Shown here: positions 8,952-16,748 of the stretch, one piece after another | Numbering within the stretch: position 1 is the first letter of the stretch | How the letters are laid out: every line of letters begins with the position of its first letter | Assembly: GCA_029565935.1 (NCBI GenBank) | Contig: JAKQNF010000016.1 | Coordinates: 180,031 to 219,922, forward strand | DNA from: Bacillota bacterium | GTDB lineage: Bacteria; Bacillota; DTU025; MWDF01 | Length of the DNA: 39,892 nt | Reading direction: 5' to 3' | Position numbers and translations under genes: made by a program | Notes under the pieces: model-generated | Told to the model about the DNA's origin: nothing | Seen by the model: only the letters and a program-made list of their open reading frames with translations | Database searches by the model: none

Positions 8952-10217
8952 CTATTTCCCCGACAGCTCCTTGATCACGTCGTTCGAATCCGCCACTGCG
9001 CTCTTCAAAGACTGGGTCGGGTCCTTAGTGTACTCGAACAGCACCTTTTCTCCAACGGCGTTGATTATGTTGGAGACGCGGGAGTATGACAGCACGTTGG
9101 GCCTCGGCCTTGCGAAATCCAGCTGGGATACGACCGTCGCCACGAGAGGGTCGGCGGCTAAGACGGCCTTGTACTCCTTGGAATTAAGGGCGCTCTTCCT
9201 GGTAGGCGTGTAACCGGTCGCGATGGCCCACCTCGTGGATACGGCATCGCTGGTCAGCCACTTCACGAACGAGAAGGCAGCGTCCTCGCGTACCTTGTCC
9301 GACTTGAATATGCCGATGCTGCTGCCTCCAACGCCGGTCACCTTCTTGACCCCCGCCGGCATATGGGCAACCCCGAGGTTGAACTTGGCAGCGGATTTAT
9401 AATATCCGAGCGAGGAGGTGCTAGCGAGCGCCATCGCCGCCCTTCCGTTCAGGAAGGCGTCGGCTATATTCGCAAGGGGCAGTATCTGGTATGTGACGAG
9501 CTTCTGGAGGTACTGCACAGCTTTTATTGCGGCGGCCGAATCGAAGGCCGCAGCGGAGAAATCCTTGTTATACAGCTCTGCGCCGCCTTGCCATAGGAAG
9601 GTCACGAAATAGTAGACCATGCCGGTATTCGCGGTTACCGGCATCGAAAGGCCGAACTGGTCGACCTTGCCGTCCTTGTTGGTGTCCTTCGATAGCTTAA
9701 GGCCCATCTGGAACAGCTCGTCCCAGGTCTTGGGCGGCTTCTCGGGATCCAGCCCCACGGCCTTGAACATATCCTTGTTATAATACAGGACCTGGTTTGA
9801 CATTCCGAACGGCATGGTCCACATACTGCCGGAAAAGCTCGCCGCCTGCTTCGCGGGCGTAAGGAAGTCCTGTTCCTCGGCTTCGGTCAACCTGCCGTCC
9901 AGGTTGAGCAAGGCCCCCGAGTTCGCAAGCTCTGGCACCCAGAACTGGTCCATAAGCGCCATGTCGGGCGCTGCCTTAGCCACAATGGCGGCAAGGAGCT
10001 TGTCCTGCATTGTCCTGTTGTTGCCTCCGTATGAAAGCTCGACGAAGACCGACGAGTTGTCGGCGTTCCACTCGTCTACGAGGGACTTGAATATCGAGCT
10101 GGTGTCGCTTCCAAGGTAATGCCACAGGGTCAGGGTGGTGCGCGGAGCCGCAGCCGACGCCATGGCGAATACGAGGACGAGCACAATCGAAGCTATTACG
10201 GTTGATGTCTTTCTCAT
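8952..10217 (-). CDS. ABC transporter extracellular sugar-binding protein (family 1)
   Basis: About 421 aa, the usual size for CUT1 binding proteins. The N-terminus has a clear signal peptide: basic MRKTS, a hydrophobic core, then an Ala-rich SPase I-type cleavage region near residues 20-25. No lipobox Cys is present. The mature protein starts TLTLWHYLGSD, typical of family-1 solute-binding proteins (LTLWH), and contains DMALMDQFWVPELANSGALL and PKTWDELFQMGLKLSKDTNKDG. The ligand is probably an oligosaccharide or sugar derivative, but this cannot be told from sequence. The start follows AGGAG on the minus strand. A much longer open frame runs upstream of it, but that part overlaps the permease gene and is not coding. 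Confidence 0.92.
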   Translation of the reverse strand: MRKTSTVIASIVLVLVFAMASAAAPRTTLTLWHYLGSDTSSIFKSLVDEWNADNSSVFVELSYGGNNRTMQDKLLAAIVAKAAPDMALMDQFWVPELANSGALLNLDGRLTEAEEQDFLTPAKQAASFSGSMWTMPFGMSNQVLYYNKDMFKAVGLDPEKPPKTWDELFQMGLKLSKDTNKDGKVDQFGLSMPVTANTGMVYYFVTFLWQGGAELYNKDFSAAAFDSAAAIKAVQYLQKLVTYQILPLANIADAFLNGRAAMALASTSSLGYYKSAAKFNLGVAHMPAGVKKVTGVGGSSIGIFKSDKVREDAAFSFVKWLTSDAVSTRWAIATGYTPTRKSALNSKEYKAVLAADPLVATVVSQLDFARPRPNVLSYSRVSNIINAVGEKVLFEYTKDPTQSLKSAVADSNDVIKELSGK

Positions 10218-10237
10218 GTTGTCTTCATCTCCTGGAT

Positions 10238-11269
10238 TTACATGTTTATGCCGCTCATCGCAACGCTCCTGGTGAACTTGCGCTGGGTGAACAGGAAAGC
10301 GACGATGACGGGCAGGGTAACCAATACGGACGCTGCCATTATCACGGGCCAGTCGGTGCCGGCCTCCCACTTGAGCATGTCCAGACCCACCTGAAGGGTG
10401 AACATCTCCCTTCTTGTGGTGACCATAAGGGGCCAGAGGAACTCGTTCCAGCTCGTCATGAAGCTGAACAGCGCAAGAGTGGCAAGCCCCGGCTTCGCAA
10501 GGGGCACGAAGATCCTGACCAGGACGTCGAACCTCGTACATCCGTCCAGCACGGCGGCCTCTTCGAGCTCCTTCGGGAGCGCCATGAAGAACTGCCTCAT
10601 CATGAAGGCGCCGAATGGGGCGGCCGCGAAGGGCAGCACGAGGGCCGCATAAGTGTCTACGAGGCCGAGCCTGTTTATAAGCATGAACGCAGGGATCAAA
10701 GTCGCCTGCTGGGGTATCAGCATGAGGGACGCGTACGCCCAGAACAGCTTGTCCCGGCCGGGGAAATCGAGCCTGGAGAAGGCGTATCCGGCAAGGCAGC
10801 TGGTGACCAGCTGCAAGGCCGTGACCGATATAGCTACGATAGCGCTGTTGACGAGCATCCTCGCGAACGGCACCCTGGTCCATATGGCCGAGTAGGCCGA
10901 GAAGTCCAGGCCGTAAAGAGTACCTGAAGAGAATGCGAGCACTAGCGCCGTTATCCATAGCGCCACGCTTATCGATCCTGCTAGTCGCTGATGCTTGCCG
11001 GTCTTTCTGAGAACTATCGAGTACATCGTAAGGAAGATTGCCGCGAGTATGACGACCACGAGGGAAGGGTGGGCCCCCAAGGCGGACAGGCTGGCCTTCA
11101 GCTGAGGTACGAAGTTCTGCCCGTAGAACACGTCGCGCCTGCTCTTAAGGGATACAGTCAGCATCCACACGAAGGGCACTACCATGGCGGCACTAGAGAC
11201 GAGAAGCAAGGCTTCCGTCGCCGTGCGGTAAATGGCCTTGGGCCATCTGGCCGTTGACTTCGTGCTCAT
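10238..11269 (-). CDS. Carbohydrate ABC transporter permease, MalG type
   Basis: About 343 aa, longer than the common 270-300 aa. The N-terminal half holds an extra pair of hydrophobic segments (about residues 75-135) before the conserved permease core starting near FARMLVNSAIVAISVTALQL. The EAA loop that docks on the ATPase is EEAAVLDGCTRFDVLVRIFV, followed by PLAKPGLATLALF. The C-terminus QRKFTRSVAMSGIN is a normal MalG-type ending. The ATG overlaps the stop of the partner permease as ATGA and has GAGGAGG upstream. The binding-protein gene begins 20 nt after it. Together with the MalF-type partner it forms the membrane channel of the importer. Confidence 0.92.
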   Translation of the reverse strand: MSTKSTARWPKAIYRTATEALLLVSSAAMVVPFVWMLTVSLKSRRDVFYGQNFVPQLKASLSALGAHPSLVVVILAAIFLTMYSIVLRKTGKHQRLAGSISVALWITALVLAFSSGTLYGLDFSAYSAIWTRVPFARMLVNSAIVAISVTALQLVTSCLAGYAFSRLDFPGRDKLFWAYASLMLIPQQATLIPAFMLINRLGLVDTYAALVLPFAAAPFGAFMMRQFFMALPKELEEAAVLDGCTRFDVLVRIFVPLAKPGLATLALFSFMTSWNEFLWPLMVTTRREMFTLQVGLDMLKWEAGTDWPVIMAASVLVTLPVIVAFLFTQRKFTRSVAMSGINM

Positions 11270-12156
11270 TGCTCGATCCTCCTCATAGTGCGCGCTTCCA
11301 AGACCGCTAGGATGCCCAGTACGAGGAACACCACCCATGCGGCGGCAGAGGCGTAGCCGAGCCTGTATGGCGATTCGAACGCTTGCCGGTAGATGTAGTA
11401 GACGGCGACGAGGGTAGAGTTCGTAGGACCTCCCCCGGTCATTATCCTGACCTGGCTGAAGACCTGGAAAGATCGGATCGTGCTTATGATCATTGTGAAG
11501 GAGAAGATCCTCCCCATGAGGGGTATGGTTATGTACCTCGTGAGCCTCTGACCGTAGGCGCCGTCGAGCGCCGCCGCGTCGTAGATGTCCTTCGGGATGT
11601 CCTGCAGCCCTGCTAGATATATTACCATGCTATATCCCAGGTTCTTCCATATCGCCATGATTATTATCCCGGCCAGGGCCCAGGACGGGTCCGACAGCCA
11701 CGCCGGGCCCGATATACCGATCTTGGCCATTAAAGCGTTGAAGCCGCCGTAGAAAGGGTCGTAGAAGAGGAACCACACCGTCGCCACAGAGGCTGTTGAC
11801 GCCACCACGGGCATGAAGAAGGCCGTTCTGTATATGGGAGTGAGGGCAAGCTTTCTGTTAAGTGCTAAAGCCAGCATGAACGACAAAGCGTTCGCTACCG
11901 GGACAACGGCTACTGTGTAGATCAACGTATTGAGCATGGCCTTCCAGAACGTGGGGTCCTTGAAGAGCTTTACGTAGTTGGAGAGGCCTATGAAAGTTGA
12001 ACCTTGCTTTAGCAGGCCGGCGTCGGTGAAGCTGATGGACAAGGAGTATAAGAGAGGGTACAAGGTGAATACCAGAAAGACGGCGAATGATGGCAGCAAG
12101 GCAAAAAAAGCCGTGCTGTGCTGCTCGTTCTTAAAGACTTTCAGAGTCCTTGCCAT
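11266..12156 (-). CDS. Carbohydrate ABC transporter permease, MalF type
   Basis: About 296 aa with six predicted membrane helices. TAFFALLPSFAVFLVFTLYP opens the first helix, as in MalF/UgpA/LacF-type permeases. The EAA loop is YDAAALDGAYGQRLTRYITI followed by PLMGRIFSF. It is the first gene of the minus-strand sugar-uptake cluster. The ATG at 12156 follows CGGAGGGTCA on the minus strand. Upstream in-frame ATGs at 12180 and 12177 lie in AT-rich DNA without a ribosome site. A regulatory region with palindromes lies directly upstream. Confidence 0.92.
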   Translation of the reverse strand: MARTLKVFKNEQHSTAFFALLPSFAVFLVFTLYPLLYSLSISFTDAGLLKQGSTFIGLSNYVKLFKDPTFWKAMLNTLIYTVAVVPVANALSFMLALALNRKLALTPIYRTAFFMPVVASTASVATVWFLFYDPFYGGFNALMAKIGISGPAWLSDPSWALAGIIIMAIWKNLGYSMVIYLAGLQDIPKDIYDAAALDGAYGQRLTRYITIPLMGRIFSFTMIISTIRSFQVFSQVRIMTGGGPTNSTLVAVYYIYRQAFESPYRLGYASAAAWVVFLVLGILAVLEARTMRRIEQ

Positions 12157-12208
12157 TGACCCTCCGATTTTCAGCATCATATAATTAATTGGCTAGTTAT
12201 AAGCGCAT

Positions 12209-12249
12209 ATGATAATGAAAATATTTATCATCACGATTTTATCATTATA
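12209..12249 (-). promoter_or_regulatory. Candidate operator/promoter of the sugar ABC cluster
   Basis: The AT-rich region before the MalF-type gene contains ATGATAA (12209-12215) inverted with TTATCAT (12225-12231), and a second TTATCAT at 12239-12245. A nested pair, ATAATGA (12212-12218) and TCATTAT (12242-12248), is also exactly inverted. On the minus strand a consensus -10 TATAAT occupies 12249-12244, overlapping these repeats. A binding protein here would cover the -10 and the transcription start. The RpiR-type regulator encoded in the same cluster is the obvious candidate; this is inference. Confidence 0.5.
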
Positions 12250-12402
12250 TACGGCAGTAGTTAAGTAGGAAAAGAGGTATGTGCAGAAACAAGTACAAAA
12301 ATGACGTAGAATGTATGCGCGGATGCTCATTTATTAGGAACTTGTAAAGGCACGCTATTAAGGGTCAAGTCCGGATCAATAAAGAGATTTAGGCTACTTA
12401 AT
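12250..12402. other. AT-rich intergenic stretch, no recognisable gene
   Basis: About 150 bases between the operator-like repeats and the ccm terminator. It is clearly less GC-rich than the flanking genes. Only a 22-codon open frame at 12279-12347 (+) is visible, with AAGAGG almost touching its ATG; I do not consider it supported. No tRNA-like or strong hairpin structure was found. Confidence 0.5.
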
Positions 12403-12440
12403 AAAACGAGGTGCGGTTAAGATTTACCGCACCTCGTTTT
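12403..12440 (-). terminator. Intrinsic terminator of the ccm cluster
   Basis: A perfect 15-bp inverted repeat: arms 12403-12417 and 12426-12440, loop TAAGATTT. Read on the minus strand, downstream of ccmF, the stem ends in TTTTATT. On the plus strand it ends in TTTTT, so it could work in both directions. Confidence 0.85.
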
Positions 12441-12486
12441 TGATGATTCAAAATCGCTGTTGATATGGCATTAAAGAATACTTTCT

Positions 12487-14742
12487 TTATCTAGCTTCCA
12501 TGAACCTCTTTACTAAAGCTATCGTAGTCCCCGCTACGATAAGGCACGCCCCTATCCAGAGCAACGACACGAAAGGCTTGCGGCTCACTTCCACAAGGAA
12601 TGAACCGGCGCTCGTAGTTGCAGCCTCGGAGGCTTTTGCGAGGTTCAGGTAGATCTTTCCCGAGCTTGCGTCGATTCCGCTCATCGAGAGGCTAAACTTT
12701 CCGGAAGAACCATCGATGATAACCGATGAGCCTTCTACGTTAGCCACCGCGACGGACATGAAGATCTTCCCTTCGTACAGAGTCTTCCCTGTCTCCGATA
12801 CCTTAATATCCGCGCCGACCTTCCCCTCGTTCATCCCGCTTATGTCGAAAGCTGAGAAGTCTATGGTTAGCCCTTCGGCGCTCACGCTCCCACCCTTCTT
12901 AACCTCCAACTCAGTGCCTCCCATGGCCGTCATCCCGGTCGTCGATCCGCTGAGCGTAAGCGGGGAGATGTAGATGTCCTCGGTGAGGGTCGAATGGATC
13001 ATCGGATGCCTTAGGGTGTTGTCCATCTTCGTCTTCTGCATATAAGGCTCGCCCTCCTGGAAGAGCTTGCCGTCTTTGTACAGCTTCAGCGGCACGTAGA
13101 CCGTGCTGCCGTCCGTACTGGTCCTAGGTGTCGCCGCCTCGATCGTAAGGCCCGCAGTCTCGGCGGTGCCCCCGATAGGTATCATGACCCTCTCCGTGAC
13201 GGTCCAGCCCCCTGTCGCGATTATCCCCGCGAATACCAGGGCCACCCCGAGGTGCGTAGCATAGCTGCCTATATGCTTCAGTCCGTTCCTTATCGTCCTT
13301 GCGAGCATATACAGGTTCGCTAACAGGCCGAACAGAGATACGAACATGAAGATGAGGTATGCGGCGCCGCTCCCGCCGGCTAAAATCACTGCTATCGTGC
13401 CGATGGCGGCGATTACAAACGATCCTAGGAGGCCGCTACTTGCGGATTTCAGCTCGTCGGTTCCCCATCTAAAGATTGGGAACATGCCCATGATTATCGC
13501 GACCAACACCGCCAGCGGATAATTGGTGATATTGTAGAAGTTCGTGTCAACGGCCTGCGATTCCCCGAATATCCTGGTAAGCAAGGGCGCCGACGTGCCT
13601 AGTAGAGTCACGAGGCCCGTCGCGAGCAGGACGGACGCGCCTATGAATATCCCGAAGTCCCTGCTGGTCCACTTCTCGTAGATCTCCTCGTACTTCCTTG
13701 ATGCCGTCATGTCCTTGAGGCGGATGATGTAAAGCGCCAAGGCCGGAAGCCCGATCACGGCAAGGAACAGGAGAAGGTACGAAGAGATGCCGAGGTCCGC
13801 GAAGGAGTGGACCGAGAAGTCCGAGAGCACCCCGGAGCGGGTGAGGAAAGTACCGTATCCGATGAGCAGATAGGTCACTATGGCAAGGGCGATGTTCGTC
13901 CTCACCATCTTGCCTCTTGCCTTCTGGCTGAGGAAAGTATGCAGAAGTGCCATGCCCGATATCCAAGGCACCAGCGAAGCGTTCTCGACTGGGTCCCAGC
14001 CCCAGTAACCGCCCCAGCCAAGCACCGCGTAAGCCCACCTAGCCCCTATCATGATGCCGGAACCCAGAAGAAGCCAGGCGAGCAGGTTCCACCAAGTGCC
14101 CGCTGCCACCCACCCTTTATAGTCCTTCTTCGTAAGGGCCCCCATCGCGAGAGCATAGGGCGCCGCGATCGCGGCGTACCCGGCGAAGACTATCGGAGGG
14201 TGTATCGCCATCCATGGGTTCTTGAGGAGAGGGTTCAGGCCCATGCCTTCTGATGCCGCCGTATCAAGCATCCTGAACGGGCTCATCCTGAAGGCTATGA
14301 GAAGCAATGCCGCCTGGGCGAGCGCATACCAGGGCATCGCGTATGGTTCCTCGTCCTTCGACGTAAGGGCCAGGAGGCATCCGAACAGCGCCGAGAAGAG
14401 CCCCCAGAGGAGAAGGCTGCCCTCCTGCCCTGCCCAGAATGCCGATACGAGGTATATGCCTTCGAGGCCCCTCTCTGAGTTGCTGACGACGTACTCGAAC
14501 CTGAAATCATGCCTCAGAAGCATCGAAAGAAGCCCTGCCGAGGCTATCACGAGGGCCACGAAGGAGATGGCCATGAGGGCCCTTCCGTAGCCTATGTCTT
14601 TTGCGACGCCCTTCCTCCTGGATGAGGAGAGCTCCAACGGGCCCCTACCGCCTGCGGCCTTGGCCGCCATCGCGTAGAACACGCCCGCGCCAATGGTGGC
14701 GGCCAGCGCCGCAAGGATCATGAAATCCCACGTGTTCATCAT
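12487..14742 (-). CDS. ccmF: Cytochrome c maturation heme lyase subunit CcmF
   Basis: About 751 aa, a large polytopic membrane protein of the heme-handling family. LNPLLKNPWMAIHPP (about residues 169-183) and the tryptophan-rich WWD motif GWGGYWGWDPVENASLVPW (from about 242) are diagnostic for CcmF/NrfE. CcmF receives heme from CcmE and attaches it to apocytochrome c. The C-terminal 200 residues form a long extracytoplasmic beta-rich region followed by a final helix (about 725-745). The ATG overlaps the ccmE stop as ATGA and follows GGAGGAGG. It is the last gene of the cluster and precedes the terminator. The longer open frame to 14778 overlaps ccmE and is not needed. Confidence 0.94.
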   Translation of the reverse strand: MMNTWDFMILAALAATIGAGVFYAMAAKAAGGRGPLELSSSRRKGVAKDIGYGRALMAISFVALVIASAGLLSMLLRHDFRFEYVVSNSERGLEGIYLVSAFWAGQEGSLLLWGLFSALFGCLLALTSKDEEPYAMPWYALAQAALLLIAFRMSPFRMLDTAASEGMGLNPLLKNPWMAIHPPIVFAGYAAIAAPYALAMGALTKKDYKGWVAAGTWWNLLAWLLLGSGIMIGARWAYAVLGWGGYWGWDPVENASLVPWISGMALLHTFLSQKARGKMVRTNIALAIVTYLLIGYGTFLTRSGVLSDFSVHSFADLGISSYLLLFLAVIGLPALALYIIRLKDMTASRKYEEIYEKWTSRDFGIFIGASVLLATGLVTLLGTSAPLLTRIFGESQAVDTNFYNITNYPLAVLVAIIMGMFPIFRWGTDELKSASSGLLGSFVIAAIGTIAVILAGGSGAAYLIFMFVSLFGLLANLYMLARTIRNGLKHIGSYATHLGVALVFAGIIATGGWTVTERVMIPIGGTAETAGLTIEAATPRTSTDGSTVYVPLKLYKDGKLFQEGEPYMQKTKMDNTLRHPMIHSTLTEDIYISPLTLSGSTTGMTAMGGTELEVKKGGSVSAEGLTIDFSAFDISGMNEGKVGADIKVSETGKTLYEGKIFMSVAVANVEGSSVIIDGSSGKFSLSMSGIDASSGKIYLNLAKASEAATTSAGSFLVEVSRKPFVSLLWIGACLIVAGTTIALVKRFMEAR

Positions 14743-15128
14743 TTTCCGCCTCCTCCGGCCTGGTACTTCGACGGGCACTTTACGAGCATCTTCTTCGCCA
14801 CGAACTCGTCCGTCAGATACTTGCCTATCACTACCACGTTCGTCGCGTCGTCGAAGTTGGAGGGCTTGGCCCCCAGGAACCTGACCGTGACCTTCTCCCC
14901 GACGTGGTCGGTCATCTCGAACATGAAATCGTTCGTGCCCTGCTCATACCTCTGGCTGGCGAAGTCCGGCACGCCAGCTACCTGCACGGTCGTGCCGCGC
15001 TTCCTTGCCTCCTCGAGCGTAACGTAAGGAGTCAGCGAACCCGAGAAGGAGATGAGCACCACCACTGCCATCGCGGCCATTATCACTATCCCGGCGATCA
15101 GGCCGAAAGTCCTCTTTTTCTTTGCCAC
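14739..15128 (-). CDS. ccmE: Cytochrome c maturation heme chaperone CcmE, Cys-type
   Basis: About 129 aa: a short basic N-terminus, one membrane anchor (FGLIAGIVIMAAMAVVVLIS), then an OB-fold beta-barrel outside the membrane. Classical CcmE binds heme covalently through His in an HxxxY motif. Here the matching site is CPSKY, with Cys118 and Tyr122. This is the CxxxY version described for System I* in Desulfovibrio and archaea. The start chosen is GTG at 15128, after GGGGGT. A GTG at 15182 would add 18 residues but has no ribosome site. The stop overlaps the ccmF start. Heme would arrive from CcmC/CcmAB and pass to CcmF. Confidence 0.92.
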   Translation of the reverse strand: MAKKKRTFGLIAGIVIMAAMAVVVLISFSGSLTPYVTLEEARKRGTTVQVAGVPDFASQRYEQGTNDFMFEMTDHVGEKVTVRFLGAKPSNFDDATNVVVIGKYLTDEFVAKKMLVKCPSKYQAGGGGK

Positions 15129-15231
15129 GACTGGACTACCCCCAAAACCACGGCCCGTCCTGCGGGCCTGAATGTAACTCACTTATATCGTATGGTAAAA
15201 TCATCCATCCTGCGAGCTGCGCCGCGAAAAC

Positions 15232-15369
15232 CTACCTGCCCCTGTTCCTGCGCCTTTCGGCCTTAGCGAGGTCCTTGTCGACCTTAAGCATGTAGAAGAA
15301 CACGAACGCCCAGGTTATCACGGCAACGACCCCGGTTATCCAAAGGGCCCCACTAGATGCGAACTCCAT
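15232..15369 (-). CDS. ccmD: CcmD-like small membrane protein
   Basis: A 45-aa open frame with one hydrophobic helix (about residues 8-28, ALWITGVVAVITWAFVFFYM) followed by a strongly basic tail (KAERRRNRGR). CcmD proteins have just this plan, are 40-70 aa, and sit next to ccmC. They stabilise release of holo-CcmE from the CcmABC complex. The ATG lies directly after the ccmC stop and has GGAGG with 6 nt spacing. Position, topology and charge pattern support the call, since primary sequence conservation in this family is very low. About 100 nt separate it from ccmE. Confidence 0.82.
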   Translation of the reverse strand: MEFASSGALWITGVVAVITWAFVFFYMLKVDKDLAKAERRRNRGR

Positions 15370-15370
15370 G

Positions 15371-16033
15371 CTATACCTCCTTGGCCTCGGCCTTGTCCGA
15401 GAGCCTTAATGCTACAAACCTCATCTTCAGTCCGAACATCCACAGCGACACCCCGGTGAATCCGACCAGCGACGCTATGAACACGGCGAGCATCTTGAGG
15501 TCCATGTTGAGCTTGTTCGAGATTATCGCCTCGTTAGGGTGCAGTCCTTGTATGCCGGGCAGCCTTGGTATCACGAAGACCAGCAGCGGCACGGTAACGA
15601 AGGCGATTATCGAGTACACGGATGAGAGAGACGCCCTCCGCTCTGGATCGTCGATGGCGCTTCTTAGCGCGATGTACGCCATGTAGATCAGGAACAGGAC
15701 GAATATGGAAGTCTGCCTTGGATCCCAGCTCCAATATGCGCCCCAGGTGGCCTTCGCGAATATGGCGCCGCTCACGGTCGCCACGACTATGAACAGAAGG
15801 CCGATCTCGGCCCAGACCGCCGCCGCGGCGTCGTCCTTCTCGTCCCTGCTCCTGAGGTATCTGACGCCGTAGACCATGCACGCAAGGAAGCCCAGCACCG
15901 ATACCCACGCCGTGGGTATGTGGAAGAATATGATCCTGGATATCTCGCCAAGCGTGGCATCCGCGGGCGCCCATACGAACGCCGCGAGACATACGGCCCC
16001 CATCCATATCCCTAGAAGGTATTTGATGAACAT
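15371..16033 (-). CDS. ccmC: Heme exporter protein CcmC
   Basis: A 220-aa membrane protein with six helices. The WWD heme-binding motif WGAYWSWDPRQTS is at about residues 97-109. The two flanking heme-ligand histidines are visible: H38 in FFHIPTAWV and H165 in GLHPNE. CcmC presents heme to CcmE and is needed for its covalent attachment. The ATG follows CAGGAGGTCAGG. It lies 37 nt after ccmB and directly precedes the CcmD-like gene, the standard order for System I. Confidence 0.95.
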   Translation of the reverse strand: MFIKYLLGIWMGAVCLAAFVWAPADATLGEISRIIFFHIPTAWVSVLGFLACMVYGVRYLRSRDEKDDAAAAVWAEIGLLFIVVATVSGAIFAKATWGAYWSWDPRQTSIFVLFLIYMAYIALRSAIDDPERRASLSSVYSIIAFVTVPLLVFVIPRLPGIQGLHPNEAIISNKLNMDLKMLAVFIASLVGFTGVSLWMFGLKMRFVALRLSDKAEAKEV

Positions 16034-16070
16034 CCTGACCTCCTGTACAAACCCTGGAATTTGCCCGTGC

Positions 16071-16748
16071 TCAGTCGTTCCACACGAATTCGAACAGCAT
16101 GGAAGAGAGCACGGTGATCATCACCGTGAAAGCGATTATACCCGAAATCTCGCTCACAGAGGAAGACATGCCAAGGCCCGCGAGCGCCGAGTTCGTCATC
16201 CTCACCGCCATGATGAGCCCGGGCATCGTCACCGGGAACGAGAGGACGGCGAAGAGCGTGCCCTTGGAGTTCGCCTTGGAGATGATCGCCGCGACTATCG
16301 TCGTCGCAGCCGACATGTACGCCGTCCCAAGCACAATCGCCACGATGAACAGGCCATAGGACTTCAAGGACACGTCCATGAAAAGGAGGAACATCGGGAC
16401 TACTATCAGCTCGACGGCGATCATTAAAGTGAGGTTGAAGGCCATCTTGCCGTAGAACACCGCAAGAGGAGGGGCCGATAGCTTCAAGGCCAGGGATGTC
16501 CTGGTCTCCTCCTCCTTCACGAAGGAGCGTGAAAGCCCGGACATGGAGGAGAAGAAGAGCACCACCCATAGGAAGGCCGACTGCGCGTCGGATTCTAGGG
16601 CGTAGGGGCTTACGGCGAAGCTTGCGACGACGAGGGAGGTGACGGCGAACAGCGCCACCGAACCTACGCCGTAACGGGTCCTTACCTCGGACCTCAAATC
16701 CTTCGCGAAGATAGCGAACGCCTTAGCGGCCAAGCTCGATGACTTCAT
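16071..16748 (-). CDS. ccmB: Heme exporter permease CcmB
   Basis: A 225-aa membrane protein with six helices. KDLRSEVRTRYGVGSVALF near the start and FVKEEETRTSLALKLSAPPL, the cytoplasmic loop facing the ATPase, are typical for CcmB. With CcmA it forms the ABC complex whose ATP hydrolysis releases heme-loaded CcmE from CcmC. The ATG lies inside the 3' end of ccmA (26-nt overlap), indicating coupled translation. Confidence 0.94.
   Translation of the reverse strand: MKSSSLAAKAFAIFAKDLRSEVRTRYGVGSVALFAVTSLVVASFAVSPYALESDAQSAFLWVVLFFSSMSGLSRSFVKEEETRTSLALKLSAPPLAVFYGKMAFNLTLMIAVELIVVPMFLLFMDVSLKSYGLFIVAIVLGTAYMSAATTIVAAIISKANSKGTLFAVLSFPVTMPGLIMAVRMTNSALAGLGMSSSVSEISGIIAFTVMITVLSSMLFEFVWND

Noticed and set aside
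10202-10927. 241-aa plus-strand open frame opposite the MalG-type gene
   Set aside because: It is exactly antisense to a well-conserved permease, is rich in His, Glu and Arg as expected of reverse frames in GC-rich DNA, and has no ribosome site.
10218-10958. Upstream extension of the binding-protein frame, giving 668 aa in total
   Set aside because: The added part overlaps the MalG-type gene on the same strand in another frame, has no protein-like pattern, and a clear signal peptide with ribosome site begins at 10217.
12279-12347. 22-codon Cys-containing frame in the AT-rich intergenic stretch
   Set aside because: The purine-rich ribosome-site-like bases almost touch the ATG, and a frame this short is expected by chance in AT-rich DNA.
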